DNA of 64,000 nt from JAENVU01 sp031362155 (GCA_031362155.1 JANLRZ010000109.1:1-64000); one strand, 5' to 3'. Positions 28,461 to 37,920 are shown, numbered from the stretch's first letter. The notes: generated from the letters alone by a model not told the origin. Numbers and translations: made by a program.

Positions 28461-30049
28461 AGGGGCCAGTCGCCCTGGTCGTCGCGCTCGCCAGCGGTGT
28501 GCTCGTCGGGGATCGGCTGGGCGCCGGATCCGCGTCCCTGCTGCTGCTCGGGGGGATGGCGGGCCTGGCCGTCGGCTTCCGGTGGCGCGGAACTGCAGTC
28601 GGCCTCACGGTCGCAACGCTTGCGATGGTGTGCATTGGGGTCGCGATCGAACAGCGAGCGATCCACGGTCTTGAGGAGTGGCCGATGGCAAGGGAGGTGG
28701 AGGCTCGCGGCGAAGGCCAGGCGGTCCTCACGCTGGCCGAAGATCCCGATGGACCCCGCTTCCAAACCGAAGCGGTCGCAACCATGACGTCGTTCCAGGG
28801 CCGCGACGCCGGCGATCGTCGAGTGCTGGCGATCGCGAGCGGCGAGGTCATGAGTGCGCTCGGCGTGCTCGACGCGGGGGACCGGCTCCGGGTGACGGGA
28901 TCGTTGGCACCCCTGCACGGCTACTCGACACGCCTGCGGTGGCGGCATGTGGTGGCCGAGTTCCACGTCGACGACGTGATCGCGATCGCCCGACCCGACA
29001 GCCCGTGGTACCGCGTCGCGAATCACGCGCGGGAGATGGTGTTCGCCGGTAGTCGGGTGCTGCCATCGACTCCCCGCGCCCTGCTGGCAGGCTTCCTCCT
29101 TGGCGACACGCGCGCCATCCCCGACGATCTCGTCGTCGCGTTTCGCGATGCCGGTCTGAGCCACCTGCTTGCGGTGTCGGGCGCCAACGTTGCGTTTGCA
29201 CTGGCGATTGCCGAGCCCGCGCTGCGGCGATTGCGCCGGGGTCCTCGGTGTGCCGTGGGGTTCGGTGTGATCCTGCTGTTCGGGACGATGACGCGCTGGG
29301 AGCCGTCGGTGTTGCGCGCCTCGGTGATGGCCGCGCTGGTCATGGTGGCGCGCGCCATCGGCCGACCGGCCGACGCGGCTCGCGTGTTGGTGCTCGCCGT
29401 CTTGGTGCTCCTGGCCGCGGATCCGTTCCTGGTGCATTCGGTCGGCTTCTTGTTGTCGTGCGGTGCGTGCGCAGGGATCGTCGTCGGTTCTCGGGCGATC
29501 ACGGGCTGGCTGCGGGGCCCGGCGTGGTTCCGTGAGGCCCTCGGGGTCACGGCGGCCGCGCAGATCGGGGTCGCGCCGGTCATCCTCACGACCTTTGGCA
29601 CTCTGCCGCTCGTCGCGCTGCCCGCGAATCTGCTGGCGGCGCCCTTCGTCGGCCCACTCACGGTCTGGGGGCTGATCGCCAGTGTGGTCGGATCGGTGCT
29701 GGGTCGGGGGGCGGCCCAGTGGCTCCAGTTGCCGACCCTGACGATGTTGCGCGCGGTCGAGGCGATCGCTCGGGGCGCGGCGAGGGTCCCGCTCGCGGTC
29801 GATGGCATCACCAGTCTGATCGGCCTGGTCGTCGCGGTCGTCGGGTTCGGGCTGCACCGGACGCTCACCACGTCGGGAATCCGCCTACGCTGCGCACTTC
29901 GTCCCAGATGTTGGGCCAACGACTCGGGGGAATGTCGTGGGAACTCGTGCACCGTTCGTATCCGCACGCCGTGGGCGGGCGGCACTGGTCGCCGGTCTGG
30001 TCACCGCGACGGCGCTCTTCCTGAGCGCGGGAGCGGCCGCGGCCAATGA
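28457..30049 (+). CDS. comEC: ComEC/Rec2-family DNA-uptake channel, short form
   Basis: A 530-residue membrane protein for single-stranded DNA import. The competence domain signature is LSHLLAVSGANVAFAL, surrounded by many membrane segments. The metallo-beta-lactamase domain often found at the C-terminus is missing. Residues after about 475 (near 29880) are Arg/Cys/Gly-rich, do not look like ComEC, and overlap the next gene by 113 bp in another frame. The true family stop may have been lost or there may be a frameshift. Start GTG 28457 overlaps comEA as GTGA. Confidence 0.8.
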   Translation: MKGPVALVVALASGVLVGDRLGAGSASLLLLGGMAGLAVGFRWRGTAVGLTVATLAMVCIGVAIEQRAIHGLEEWPMAREVEARGEGQAVLTLAEDPDGPRFQTEAVATMTSFQGRDAGDRRVLAIASGEVMSALGVLDAGDRLRVTGSLAPLHGYSTRLRWRHVVAEFHVDDVIAIARPDSPWYRVANHAREMVFAGSRVLPSTPRALLAGFLLGDTRAIPDDLVVAFRDAGLSHLLAVSGANVAFALAIAEPALRRLRRGPRCAVGFGVILLFGTMTRWEPSVLRASVMAALVMVARAIGRPADAARVLVLAVLVLLAADPFLVHSVGFLLSCGACAGIVVGSRAITGWLRGPAWFREALGVTAAAQIGVAPVILTTFGTLPLVALPANLLAAPFVGPLTVWGLIASVVGSVLGRGAAQWLQLPTLTMLRAVEAIARGAARVPLAVDGITSLIGLVVAVVGFGLHRTLTTSGIRLRCALRPRCWANDSGECRGNSCTVRIRTPWAGGTGRRSGHRDGALPERGSGRGQ

Positions 30050-30845
30050 AGACGACGGGCATGCCAAGTCGTCCCCGAAGTCGACGGCCAAGGCGACAGC
30101 CAAAGCGAAGGCCAAGGCCAAAGCCAAAGCCAAGGGCATGAAGAACATGGCCGGAATGGATCACGACATGGCCGACGACAAGGGGCTCTCGCTACTGAGC
30201 AACGGCCATCACGACATGATCGGCACGACCGAACACAAGCTGGACCCGACCGAACGGGCCGCCCTGTCGGCGCAGGTTGCGGCGACCATCGAAGTCGCCC
30301 GGAAGTACCCGACGGTGACCGAGGTACTCGCCGCGGGCTATCAGCAGGTCGGGCCGTACATGCCCGGCATCGGCGCGCACTACATCAAGCTCGGTGGAAA
30401 TGCCTTCAACCCCGACGGCATCATGGACCCCGCCGACCTCGCCGAGCCGCTGGCGATCATCTACGACGGGACCGAACCCACCTCGGTCGTTGCCGGGTTC
30501 ATGTACTACTCGATGAGCAAAGACGAGCCGTCCGGCTTTGCCGGCGCGAACGACGTGTGGCACTACCACGAAGACCTCTGCCTCAAGTACACGCCGACGG
30601 GAATCCAGACACCGTACGGTCTCGACAAGTCGGCCACGAAGAAGGAGTGCGACGCGGCCGGCGCCAATCTGCTCAAGCAGTCGCAGTGGATGGTGCACGT
30701 GTGGTCGGTGCCCGGGTGGGAATCCCGTCAGGGTCTCTTCGGTGAAGTGAACCCGGCGCTCATGTGCCCAGACGGGACCTACTACCAGTACCCGAAGAAG
30801 GGGTGGCTCACCCACCCGAAGAACGTGTGCAAGAGCGCGGCCTGA
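29937..30845 (+). CDS. Secreted Met/His-rich protein, possible copper binder
   Basis: A 302-residue exported protein. The signal peptide covers about 1-36 (VAGLVTATALFLSAGAAAA). An Ala-Lys repeat follows (about 47-66), then a Met/His cluster GMKNMAGMDHDM that resembles copper-binding motifs of CopA/PcoA-type proteins. The folded part carries HYHEDLC, MVHVW and four cysteines. I do not recognise the family by name. GTG at 29937 has GGGGGA upstream, inside the frame of comEC. Copper binding is inferred from composition only. Confidence 0.7.
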   Translation: MGTRAPFVSARRGRAALVAGLVTATALFLSAGAAAANEDDGHAKSSPKSTAKATAKAKAKAKAKAKGMKNMAGMDHDMADDKGLSLLSNGHHDMIGTTEHKLDPTERAALSAQVAATIEVARKYPTVTEVLAAGYQQVGPYMPGIGAHYIKLGGNAFNPDGIMDPADLAEPLAIIYDGTEPTSVVAGFMYYSMSKDEPSGFAGANDVWHYHEDLCLKYTPTGIQTPYGLDKSATKKECDAAGANLLKQSQWMVHVWSVPGWESRQGLFGEVNPALMCPDGTYYQYPKKGWLTHPKNVCKSAA

Positions 30846-30874
30846 GCGGACGGAGCCCGGCCGAGCGCCACCGG

Positions 30875-30880
30875 TAGGCT
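30875..30880 (+). promoter_or_regulatory. Leaderless-type -10 box for holA
   Basis: TAGGCT ends 7 nt before the GTG start at 30888, the spacing of leaderless actinobacterial transcripts. Confidence 0.5.
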
Positions 30881-30887
30881 CCGAACC

Positions 30888-31985
30888 GTGGGCGGCATCT
30901 ACATCGTCAAGGGGAGCGATCCGGTCCTGCGCGATCGCGAGCTGTCGGTCCTGCTCAGTGACCTGGTCGGGACCGACGACCGATCATTGTGCGTCGAGGA
31001 GCACACCGTGCCGACCAAGGCCGGTGCCGTGAACGACGACGATGACGCCCCGGACGAGGACACCGGAGGCGCGGCCCCAATCGTGACCGCGATCGTGAAC
31101 GCGGCGCAGAGCCCACCCTTCATGACTGCGCGGCGCATCGTGGTGGTCAGGGACTACGAAGGACTCCCTGCGGCCGTCTGCCCGCCGGTCGTCGACGTGA
31201 TCGGGGACCTGCTCGAGACCACCGACCTCGTGTTCGTTGCGGGTGGCGGCCGGGTCGCCAAGACGCTCGGCGATGCCCTGAAGCAGGCCAACATCCGCGG
31301 TGGTACGGCCGAGAAGATCGCCGATGTCCTCCAACGCGAGTTGGATCGGGCCAGGCTCACCATGAAGGCCGACGCCGCTCGCACTGTGATGGAGCACTTG
31401 GGGGAGGACGCCGGGCGCCTCGGAGGATTGGTGGATCTCCTGGCGTCGACCTACGGCGACAACTACCGCCTCGAACTCGATGACGTCACGCCGTACCTCA
31501 ACGATTCGGGCGCGGTCCGGCCGTACGTGTTGAACAACCACATCGAAGCCGGGGACGTCGCGAGTGCGCTGGAGGTGCTCGACCGACTGCTCACCGTCAC
31601 GAGTCCGACCCAACCCAAGCCGATGCATCCGCTCCAGGTGCTCGGCATCCTGACGGGCCGTTATCGCAAGCTGGCGAAGCTGGATAGTGATGACGTGGTG
31701 ACGGTCGACGACGCCCACCGGGTGTGGGGCGGGAAGGGCTCGACGTTCCCGGCGAAGAAGGGTCTCGAAGCGGCGCGTTCACTCGGCCCGACTGGCTTCG
31801 CGCAGGCATTCGACGTGCTGCACCGGGCCGACGTTCAGCTCAAGGGCGCGACCGGATTACCGGAAGGAACCACCTTGGAAATTGCCGTGGCGCGCCTGGC
31901 CAATCTTCACCGTGGTGGAAGTGGCCGGGGAGCGGGGAGTCGGGGAGCGGGAAATCGGCGACCGGCGGACCGGTCGCGGTCTTAG
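30888..31985 (+). CDS. holA: DNA polymerase III subunit delta
   Basis: A 365-residue AAA+-like subunit of the clamp loader, which opens the beta sliding clamp. It starts IYIVKGSDPVLRDRELS and has the long C-terminal helical collar domain (VLGILTGRYRKLAKL). An acidic insert (about 48-60, DDDDAPDEDTGG) is unusual. The tail is Gly/Arg-rich. It follows comEC at a short distance, as in many bacteria. The stop overlaps the convergent rpsT stop by 4 bp. Confidence 0.88.
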   Translation: MGGIYIVKGSDPVLRDRELSVLLSDLVGTDDRSLCVEEHTVPTKAGAVNDDDDAPDEDTGGAAPIVTAIVNAAQSPPFMTARRIVVVRDYEGLPAAVCPPVVDVIGDLLETTDLVFVAGGGRVAKTLGDALKQANIRGGTAEKIADVLQRELDRARLTMKADAARTVMEHLGEDAGRLGGLVDLLASTYGDNYRLELDDVTPYLNDSGAVRPYVLNNHIEAGDVASALEVLDRLLTVTSPTQPKPMHPLQVLGILTGRYRKLAKLDSDDVVTVDDAHRVWGGKGSTFPAKKGLEAARSLGPTGFAQAFDVLHRADVQLKGATGLPEGTTLEIAVARLANLHRGGSGRGAGSRGAGNRRPADRSRS

Positions 31986-32248
31986 CTCTCCTGGGCGCGG
32001 TTCGCGGCCTTCATCAGGCGCGAGGTACGGCGAGCGGCCGCGTTCTTGTGGAGCACATTCTTGGTCGACGCCTTGCTGAGCTTCTTCTGCGCCCGGGTGA
32101 CCACCTCGGTCATGTTCTCGTCGCCGGTGCTGATGGCGGTCCGAGCCTGCTTGACCCGCGTTTTCAGCTCGGAACGGACCGCGACATTGCGCACACGGCG
32201 CTTCTCGTTCTGACGGTTCCGCTTCTTCTGACTCGCAATATTTGCCAC
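31982..32248 (-). CDS. rpsT: Small ribosomal subunit protein bS20
   Basis: An 88-residue basic protein starting ANIASQKKRNRQNEKRR, the canonical bS20 N-terminus; it binds 16S rRNA. The start is GTG at 32248. It is convergent with holA (4-bp overlap) and divergent from lepA, an arrangement common in actinobacteria, where rpsT stands alone between holA and lepA. Confidence 0.96.
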   Translation of the reverse strand: MANIASQKKRNRQNEKRRVRNVAVRSELKTRVKQARTAISTGDENMTEVVTRAQKKLSKASTKNVLHKNAAARRTSRLMKAANRAQES

Positions 32249-32378
32249 GGTGCGAAAAATCTCCCAAAGACGTTCGAAGAACCCGGGAAGAGTAGCAGTC
32301 GACCCCGATCACGGCCGGTAACGGGCGATCGGACCGATGGATCGGGGCTCCGGCGGGTTCACGGGGGAGAATAGGAGC

Positions 32379-34163
32379 GTGTCCGACCTCTCCCGGTTCC
32401 GCAACCTGTCGATCGTCGCGCACGTGGACCATGGGAAATCCACGCTGGCGGACCGCTTTCTCGAACTCTCCGGTGCGGTCGACGCCCGCGATATGCGCGC
32501 CCAATACCTCGATTCGATGGATATCGAACGCGAACGGGGCATCACGATCAAGGCCCAGAACGTCCGGATCAACTGGGCCGACCACGTCATCAATCTGATC
32601 GACACCCCTGGTCACGTCGATTTCGGGTACGAGGTCTCCCGGTCGCTCGCGGCGTGCGAAGGGGTCGTGCTGGTGGTCGACGCCAGCCAGGGGATCGAGG
32701 CCCAGACGCTGGCTAACTGCTATCTCGCGATGGAACACGACCTCGCGATCGTCGCGGCGGTGAACAAGATCGACCTGCCTGCGGCCGACCCCGACCGGGT
32801 CTGCGGCGAGATCGAGAACGTCTTGGGCGTGCCTGCCGATGAGATCCTCCGAATCTCGGCGAAGTCCGGTCACGGAGTCACCGATCTGCTGGACGCGATC
32901 GTCGAACGGATTCCTCCGCCCGTCGGCAACGCGGAGGATCCGCTCCAGGCGCTGATCTTCGATTCGATCTACGACCCGTACCGCGGGGTGATCTCGTCGC
33001 TGCGCGTGTTCAACGGCACGCTCAACTCCGGCGCGAAGTTGCGGTTCGTCCAGGCCGGTGCGAATCACGACGCGGAAGAGGTCGGCGTACGCCTGCCGGT
33101 CCCGACCGCGGTCTCGTCCCTCGGTCCGGGCGAAGTTGGCTATCTCATCGCGGGCATCAAGGATGTCGGCCAAGCGCGAGTGGGTGAGACGGTCACGACC
33201 GCACAGCGACCGTCGGAACCACTCGACGGGTACCTCGACCCGAAGCCGATGGTGTTCTGCGGGCTGTACCCGGTCGAAGGCGATTCGTACGCGGATCTGC
33301 GCGAGTCGCTGGAGCGGTTGCGACTCAACGACTCGTCGTTCACCTACGAACCGGAAACGTCGGGCGCACTGGGCTTCGGATTCCGGTGCGGATTCCTCGG
33401 CCTGTTGCACATGGAGATCGTGCGGGAACGCCTCGAACGCGAGTACGACCTCGATCTCGTCGCCACCGCGCCCAACGTCGAGTACCGCGCGATCGCCCTC
33501 GACGGCACGGTCTCGGTGGTCGACAACCCGTCGGCGCTCCCGACGCCGAACGACATGGCCGGGATCGAGGAGCCCTACGTCCAGATCACGATGCTCACGC
33601 CGTCGGAGTATGTGGGCACCTTGATGGAACTCGCGCAGGGCCGCCGCGGCGACCTCAAGAAGATGGAGTACCTCTCGGCGGAACGGCTCGAGATCGTCTA
33701 CGAGGTTCCGCTGGCCGAGATCGTCATGGATTTCTTCGACCAGCTGAAGTCGCGATCGAAGGGCTACGCGTCGCTCGACTACGAACCGATCGGGTATCGC
33801 GAGTCGAAGTTGGTGCGAGTCGACATCATGCTGAACGGTGTGCCCGTCGACGCGTTCTCGTCGATTGCGCATCGCGACAAGGCGTACGACTACGGCAAGC
33901 GCATGACCGACAAGCTCAAGGAACTGATCCCGCGCCAGCTGTTCGACGTGCCCATTCAAGCGGCGATCGGGGGTCGGATCATCGCCCGCGAGACCGTGAA
34001 GGCGAAGCGCAAGGACGTCATCGCGAAGTGTTACGGCGGTGACATCACCCGGAAGCGGAAGCTGCTGGAGAAGCAGAAGGCCGGGAAGAAGCGCATGAAA
34101 CAGATCGGTAGCGTCGAAGTCCCCCAAGAGGCGTTCGTCGCCGCCTTGAAACTCGGCGACTAA
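32379..34163 (+). CDS. lepA: Elongation factor 4 (LepA)
   Basis: A 594-residue translational GTPase that acts on stalled or assembling ribosomes. The P-loop is AHVDHGKST, switch II DTPGHVDFG and G4 NKIDLP; the C-terminal LepA domain ends with KRMKQIGSVEVPQEAF. I use GTG at 32379, which gives the family N-terminus (SDLSRFRNLSIVAHVDHG), with purine-rich sequence at 32363-32377; ATG at 32337 would add 14 residues. Confidence 0.94.
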   Translation: MSDLSRFRNLSIVAHVDHGKSTLADRFLELSGAVDARDMRAQYLDSMDIERERGITIKAQNVRINWADHVINLIDTPGHVDFGYEVSRSLAACEGVVLVVDASQGIEAQTLANCYLAMEHDLAIVAAVNKIDLPAADPDRVCGEIENVLGVPADEILRISAKSGHGVTDLLDAIVERIPPPVGNAEDPLQALIFDSIYDPYRGVISSLRVFNGTLNSGAKLRFVQAGANHDAEEVGVRLPVPTAVSSLGPGEVGYLIAGIKDVGQARVGETVTTAQRPSEPLDGYLDPKPMVFCGLYPVEGDSYADLRESLERLRLNDSSFTYEPETSGALGFGFRCGFLGLLHMEIVRERLEREYDLDLVATAPNVEYRAIALDGTVSVVDNPSALPTPNDMAGIEEPYVQITMLTPSEYVGTLMELAQGRRGDLKKMEYLSAERLEIVYEVPLAEIVMDFFDQLKSRSKGYASLDYEPIGYRESKLVRVDIMLNGVPVDAFSSIAHRDKAYDYGKRMTDKLKELIPRQLFDVPIQAAIGGRIIARETVKAKRKDVIAKCYGGDITRKRKLLEKQKAGKKRMKQIGSVEVPQEAFVAALKLGD

Positions 34164-34221
34164 CTCTGGACGGCGAGGGTTCTCGGGTCGATACTGGCGG
34201 CCTGACCACCTGGGAGTTGTC

Positions 34222-35439
34222 ATGGTTCGACGTTCGGGTTGTGCCCGCTCGCTGGTAGCCCTGGTCGTCGTCACTGCGCTCAGCGGGTGTGCGTTCGTTG
34301 CGAGGGTGTCGCAGCCGTCCGGTGACCCGCCGCCGTCCGAGTCGAACGGTGCGAGCGGGCACCCGTCGATCTCGACGACCGGGCGTTTCGTGGCCTTCGA
34401 TTCGACTGCGACCAATCTTGTCGCGAGCGACACGAATGGCGTGAGCGACGTGTTCGTTCACGATTTCGTGACCCGAACCACGGTGCGGGTGAGCGTTGGG
34501 GGTGGCGGTGCCGAGGCCACCGGACCGAGTCGGAACCCCAGCATCAGCGCTGATGGTCAACGAATCGCGTTCGAGTCCGATGCTGCGAATCTCGTGGCGG
34601 CCGACGCCGACACCACCACCGACGTCTTCGTTCACGACCTCGCCGCGGGGACGACAATCTTGGCGTCAGTCGCAACCGACGGGTCGCCGTTCGTGCGCGC
34701 CACGAAACGCCCGGTCCTTTCGGGGAACGGTCAGAGTGTCGTGTTCGGCCTGGACCTCGAGGCTCAGGGATTCTGTTGCGTTCCGGTCCCGACGGTCCGG
34801 CGCATCGATCTGGCCACGACGACCGTGCTCACGTCCGCGGTGTTCGGAACGGTGATGGCGATCACCGACGACGGCACGCGGCTGGCCTTGGTGGCGGGCG
34901 CGCCTGGGCCGGGCGACGGCGCCACGTTCGCGCTTCGCGTCGTCGATGCGACCGGCACCATCGTGCGGGAGATCGCATCGGGGACGATCAGCCATCAGTC
35001 CCAGGGTTACGCATTGCTGACACTGTCGGCCGACGGTTCCACCGTTGCTTGGTTCCTCGGCAACCGCGCAACGGGCCAGGTGAAGGTGGAGGCGCTCGGA
35101 CCGCCCATCGTGGCACCCGCGTTCACGACGACGGTCTCGGGCGCGGAGTTCTTGAAGCTGAGCACGAACGGGCAGAGCCTGTTGGTTCGCAATGCGTCGG
35201 CGGTGGATGGCCAGCCAGTCGGCTCGTTGTGGGAAGCCGGGTCCACATCGCTCCGGGTGGTGTCCACCAACAAAGTCGGGGTGGTCTCGAACCTCTACGG
35301 CGGGCAGGACCTGTCGGGCGACGGGAAGTGGGTGGCGCTCGAAGTGTTCAGCCCCGGCATGGTCGATGACGACACCAATGGCGTCGCCGACATCTTCATT
35401 CGCTCGACCGGTGTGTCGAACGAGGGCCCGACGGCGTAA
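34222..35439 (+). CDS. Beta-propeller (PD40/TolB-like) lipoprotein
   Basis: A 405-residue lipoprotein with lipobox LSGC (Cys about 22). The body has repeats of the TolB/PD40 kind: GHPSISTTGRFVAFDS, RNPSISADGQRIAFES and further copies, each followed by a DVFVHD strand, enough for a beta-propeller. Such proteins often bind peptides or polysaccharide, or act as scaffolds at the envelope. No enzyme motif. It is convergent with the acyl-CoA dehydrogenase, separated by a double palindrome. Confidence 0.8.
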   Translation: MVRRSGCARSLVALVVVTALSGCAFVARVSQPSGDPPPSESNGASGHPSISTTGRFVAFDSTATNLVASDTNGVSDVFVHDFVTRTTVRVSVGGGGAEATGPSRNPSISADGQRIAFESDAANLVAADADTTTDVFVHDLAAGTTILASVATDGSPFVRATKRPVLSGNGQSVVFGLDLEAQGFCCVPVPTVRRIDLATTTVLTSAVFGTVMAITDDGTRLALVAGAPGPGDGATFALRVVDATGTIVREIASGTISHQSQGYALLTLSADGSTVAWFLGNRATGQVKVEALGPPIVAPAFTTTVSGAEFLKLSTNGQSLLVRNASAVDGQPVGSLWEAGSTSLRVVSTNKVGVVSNLYGGQDLSGDGKWVALEVFSPGMVDDDTNGVADIFIRSTGVSNEGPTA

Positions 35440-35476
35440 CTCGGCGACGAACCCCTCCCCACCGAACCCGCGCTGC

Positions 35477-35533
35477 TTGCGCACCCCCTGGGGTGCGCAA
35501 CCGGCGCCAGTTGCGCACCCCAGGGGGTGCGCT
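35477..35533. repeat. Double palindrome between convergent genes
   Basis: Two units, 35477-35500 and 35511-35533, each self-complementary (TTGCGCACCCC paired with GGGGTGCGCAA), and also inverted copies of each other over 22 nt (35479-35500 and 35511-35532) with a CCGGCGCCAG spacer. It can form two adjacent hairpins or one long cruciform. No T tract follows, so it might be a bidirectional terminator, an mRNA-stabilising structure or a dispersed repeat. Confidence 0.85.
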
Positions 35534-35572
35534 CCGCGTGTTGGTTCGGCGGATCGGCCGGCGAGATCGGGG

Positions 35573-36712
35573 TCAGTCTCGGGGCAGGCCGAGGACGCGT
35601 TCGCCGAGGATGTTGCGCTGGACCTCGCTCGTCCCGCCGCCGATGGTGAGGGCCCGGGCGTAGAGGTAGCCGTAGCTCCACATGCCCCCGCCGGTGTCGC
35701 CGTAGGGTCCGGCTTGGGCCAACAAGCCGCCGGTCCCGGCCAGTTCGATCGCCATCTCCATCACGTGTTGGCCGTGCTCGTCGGAGATGGCCTTACGGAC
35801 GCTTGCTTCCGGCCCTGGCTCCATGCCGCGCACCGTCGCCGACACGGTGCGGAGCCGAATGAGACGCAGGATCTCACTCTCGATGTAGAGCCCAGCGAGT
35901 CGTTGACGCGTGATGGGATCGCCGGCGCCTCCATGGTCGCGGACGATGTCGATGACGTCCATCGCAGTGGGGCCGCGGCCCCAGAGCGCGCCCTCACCGG
36001 AGAGCGACACGCGCTCGTTGCCCAGCGTGACTTTGGCCAGGCGCCAACCGTCGTGGAGGTCGCCGACGACGTTCTCGGCCGGGATCCGCACGTCGGTGAA
36101 GAACACCTCGTTGAACTCGTGCGTGCCGGTCATCTGCACGAGCGGTCGAACTTCGATGCCGGGTGTGCGCATGTCGAGTACGAAGTACGTAATGCCCTTG
36201 TGGGCTTCAGCATCAGGGTCGGTGCGGGCGAGCAGGATGCCGAAGTGTGAGACGTGCGCCAACGTGGTCCACACCTTCTGCCCGTTCACGATGAACTCGT
36301 CACCGTCGCGCACGGCGGTCGTGCCGAGCGAGGCCAGGTCGGACCCCGCGCCGGGCTCGCTGAAGAGTTGGCACCAGATCTCGGAGCCGTCGAGGAGGCC
36401 GGGGAGATAGCGATCGTGCTGATCCTCGGTTCCGGCGACGAGCAATGTCGGCCCGGCCCAGCCGATGCCGATCGGGTTCATCGGCCTGGGCGCATCCGCG
36501 GCCCTCAGTTCCTGGTCGATCACCAACTGCTCGATCGCCGACGCCGATCGGCCCCACGGCTTCGGCCAGTGGGGCGCGACGTACCCGGCCGCAGCGAGCG
36601 TGCGGGACCAGTCGGGCGGATAGACGCCCTCGGGTGCGTGCTCGGCGAGGAAGGCCCGCACGTCGGCGCGGTACTGCTCGGCTTCGGGGGGCAAGTCGAA
36701 ATCCACCCCCAT
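35573..36712 (-). CDS. Acyl-CoA dehydrogenase
   Basis: A 379-residue FAD enzyme. Signatures are CQLFSEPGAGSDLASL (substrate/FAD loop) and the C-terminal GGGTSEVQRNILGERVLGLPRD. The family oxidises acyl-CoA thioesters or, in actinobacteria, sterol side-chain acyl-CoAs; the substrate cannot be chosen from sequence. No electron-transfer flavoprotein or thiolase is near, so it stands alone. Divergent from hemW across a 93-bp gap with an inverted repeat. Confidence 0.88.
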   Translation of the reverse strand: MGVDFDLPPEAEQYRADVRAFLAEHAPEGVYPPDWSRTLAAAGYVAPHWPKPWGRSASAIEQLVIDQELRAADAPRPMNPIGIGWAGPTLLVAGTEDQHDRYLPGLLDGSEIWCQLFSEPGAGSDLASLGTTAVRDGDEFIVNGQKVWTTLAHVSHFGILLARTDPDAEAHKGITYFVLDMRTPGIEVRPLVQMTGTHEFNEVFFTDVRIPAENVVGDLHDGWRLAKVTLGNERVSLSGEGALWGRGPTAMDVIDIVRDHGGAGDPITRQRLAGLYIESEILRLIRLRTVSATVRGMEPGPEASVRKAISDEHGQHVMEMAIELAGTGGLLAQAGPYGDTGGGMWSYGYLYARALTIGGGTSEVQRNILGERVLGLPRD

Positions 36713-36747
36713 GGCCTACGCCAACCATCGGACTCCCTGCCATTCCT

Positions 36748-36765
36748 GCGCCAAAAACCTGGCGC
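36748..36765. promoter_or_regulatory. Inverted repeat in the acyl-CoA dehydrogenase / hemW gap
   Basis: GCGCCA-AAAACC-TGGCGC is a perfect 6-bp inverted repeat in the middle of a divergent intergenic region, where an operator would be expected. No regulator gene is adjacent, so the binding factor is unknown; it could be chance in such GC-rich DNA. Confidence 0.35.
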
Positions 36766-36805
36766 GTGGAGCCGGTTTCTGACGCACGAACGGTCACACT
36801 GGGGC

Positions 36806-37900
36806 GTGGCCTTCGGCGTGTACGTGCACATTCCGTTCTGTGCGCATCGGTGCGACTACTGCGACTTCGCGACCTGGACCGATCGCGGCCACCTGATCGA
36901 TGACTACGTCGACGCATGTGTCGCCGACCTCGCGGTTCGCGCGTCCCGCGGCGAGGTGGCCGCGGCCGACTCGGTCTTCTTCGGTGGCGGAACGCCGTCG
37001 ATGGTGCCGGCCGACCAACTCGTCCGGATCCTCGACGCCATTCCCCGCTCCGACGACGCCGAGGTGACGATCGAGTGCAACCCCGACTCGACGAGCGAGG
37101 AACAGCTCCGCGTGCTTGCGGCGGCCGGGGTGAACCGCGTGTCGTTCGGAGTGCAGTCGATGCGCACCAACGTGCTCGCGGTACTCGGCCGCACGCACGA
37201 TCCCGACAACGTCGTCCGGGCAGTCGACGCCGCTCGCCGTGCGGGCATCGGTCGGGTCAATCTCGACCTCATCTACGGCACGCCCGGTGAGTCCGTCGAC
37301 GATTGGACCGCGACGGTGGAGGGTGCCATCGCGCTCGAGCCCGAGCATGTGAGTGCGTACGCGCTCACGGTCGAAGCCGGCACTCCACTCGGTCAGGATG
37401 TCGCCGCGGGTATCAAGCCGGCACCCGACGACGACGACCAGGCCGATAAGTACACGATTGCCGACGATCTCCTCGCGGCTCACGACTACGAGTGGTACGA
37501 GATCTCGAACTGGGCCCGGCCGGACGAAGCGTGCCGACACAACCTTCTCTACTGGCAGGGCGGCGACTATCTCGCGATCGGCTGCGCGGCCCACGGCAAG
37601 ACCGGTCCCCGCCGATGGTGGAACGTGCGCACTCCTGAGCGCTACGTCGCCGCGATCCGGACCGGGAGTTCGCCCGTCGCCGCTGACGAACTCTTGGATC
37701 CCGATGGACGCGCCGTCGAGGCCCGGGATCTCGCGCTGCGCCTGAAGTGGGGTATCCCCGTCGCCGACGTGGACCCGGGTGCGGCGGGGGAGTTGATCGA
37801 CGCCGGCTTGCTCACTCGAACGGCCGCGCCGGGACACCTGGTGCTCACCCGGCCGGGACGCATGCTGGCCAACGAAGTCAGCATTCGCCTGCAAGCCTGA
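36806..37900 (+). CDS. hemW: Radical SAM heme chaperone HemW
   Basis: A 364-residue protein; family members insert heme into respiratory enzymes and were formerly annotated as coproporphyrinogen III oxidase. The 4Fe-4S motif is CAHRCDYC (Cys 11, 15 and 18), followed by FFGGGTPS and GVQSM. HNLLYWQGGDYLAIGCAAHG is the HemW version of the C-terminal region. GTG at 36806 gives the normal YVHIPFCAHRC start. Heme insertion would suit the oxidase encoded at 49-54 kb, but they are not linked. Confidence 0.9.
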   Translation: MAFGVYVHIPFCAHRCDYCDFATWTDRGHLIDDYVDACVADLAVRASRGEVAAADSVFFGGGTPSMVPADQLVRILDAIPRSDDAEVTIECNPDSTSEEQLRVLAAAGVNRVSFGVQSMRTNVLAVLGRTHDPDNVVRAVDAARRAGIGRVNLDLIYGTPGESVDDWTATVEGAIALEPEHVSAYALTVEAGTPLGQDVAAGIKPAPDDDDQADKYTIADDLLAAHDYEWYEISNWARPDEACRHNLLYWQGGDYLAIGCAAHGKTGPRRWWNVRTPERYVAAIRTGSSPVAADELLDPDGRAVEARDLALRLKWGIPVADVDPGAAGELIDAGLLTRTAAPGHLVLTRPGRMLANEVSIRLQA

Positions 37901-37920
37901 GCGACCCTGCGCATGGTGAG

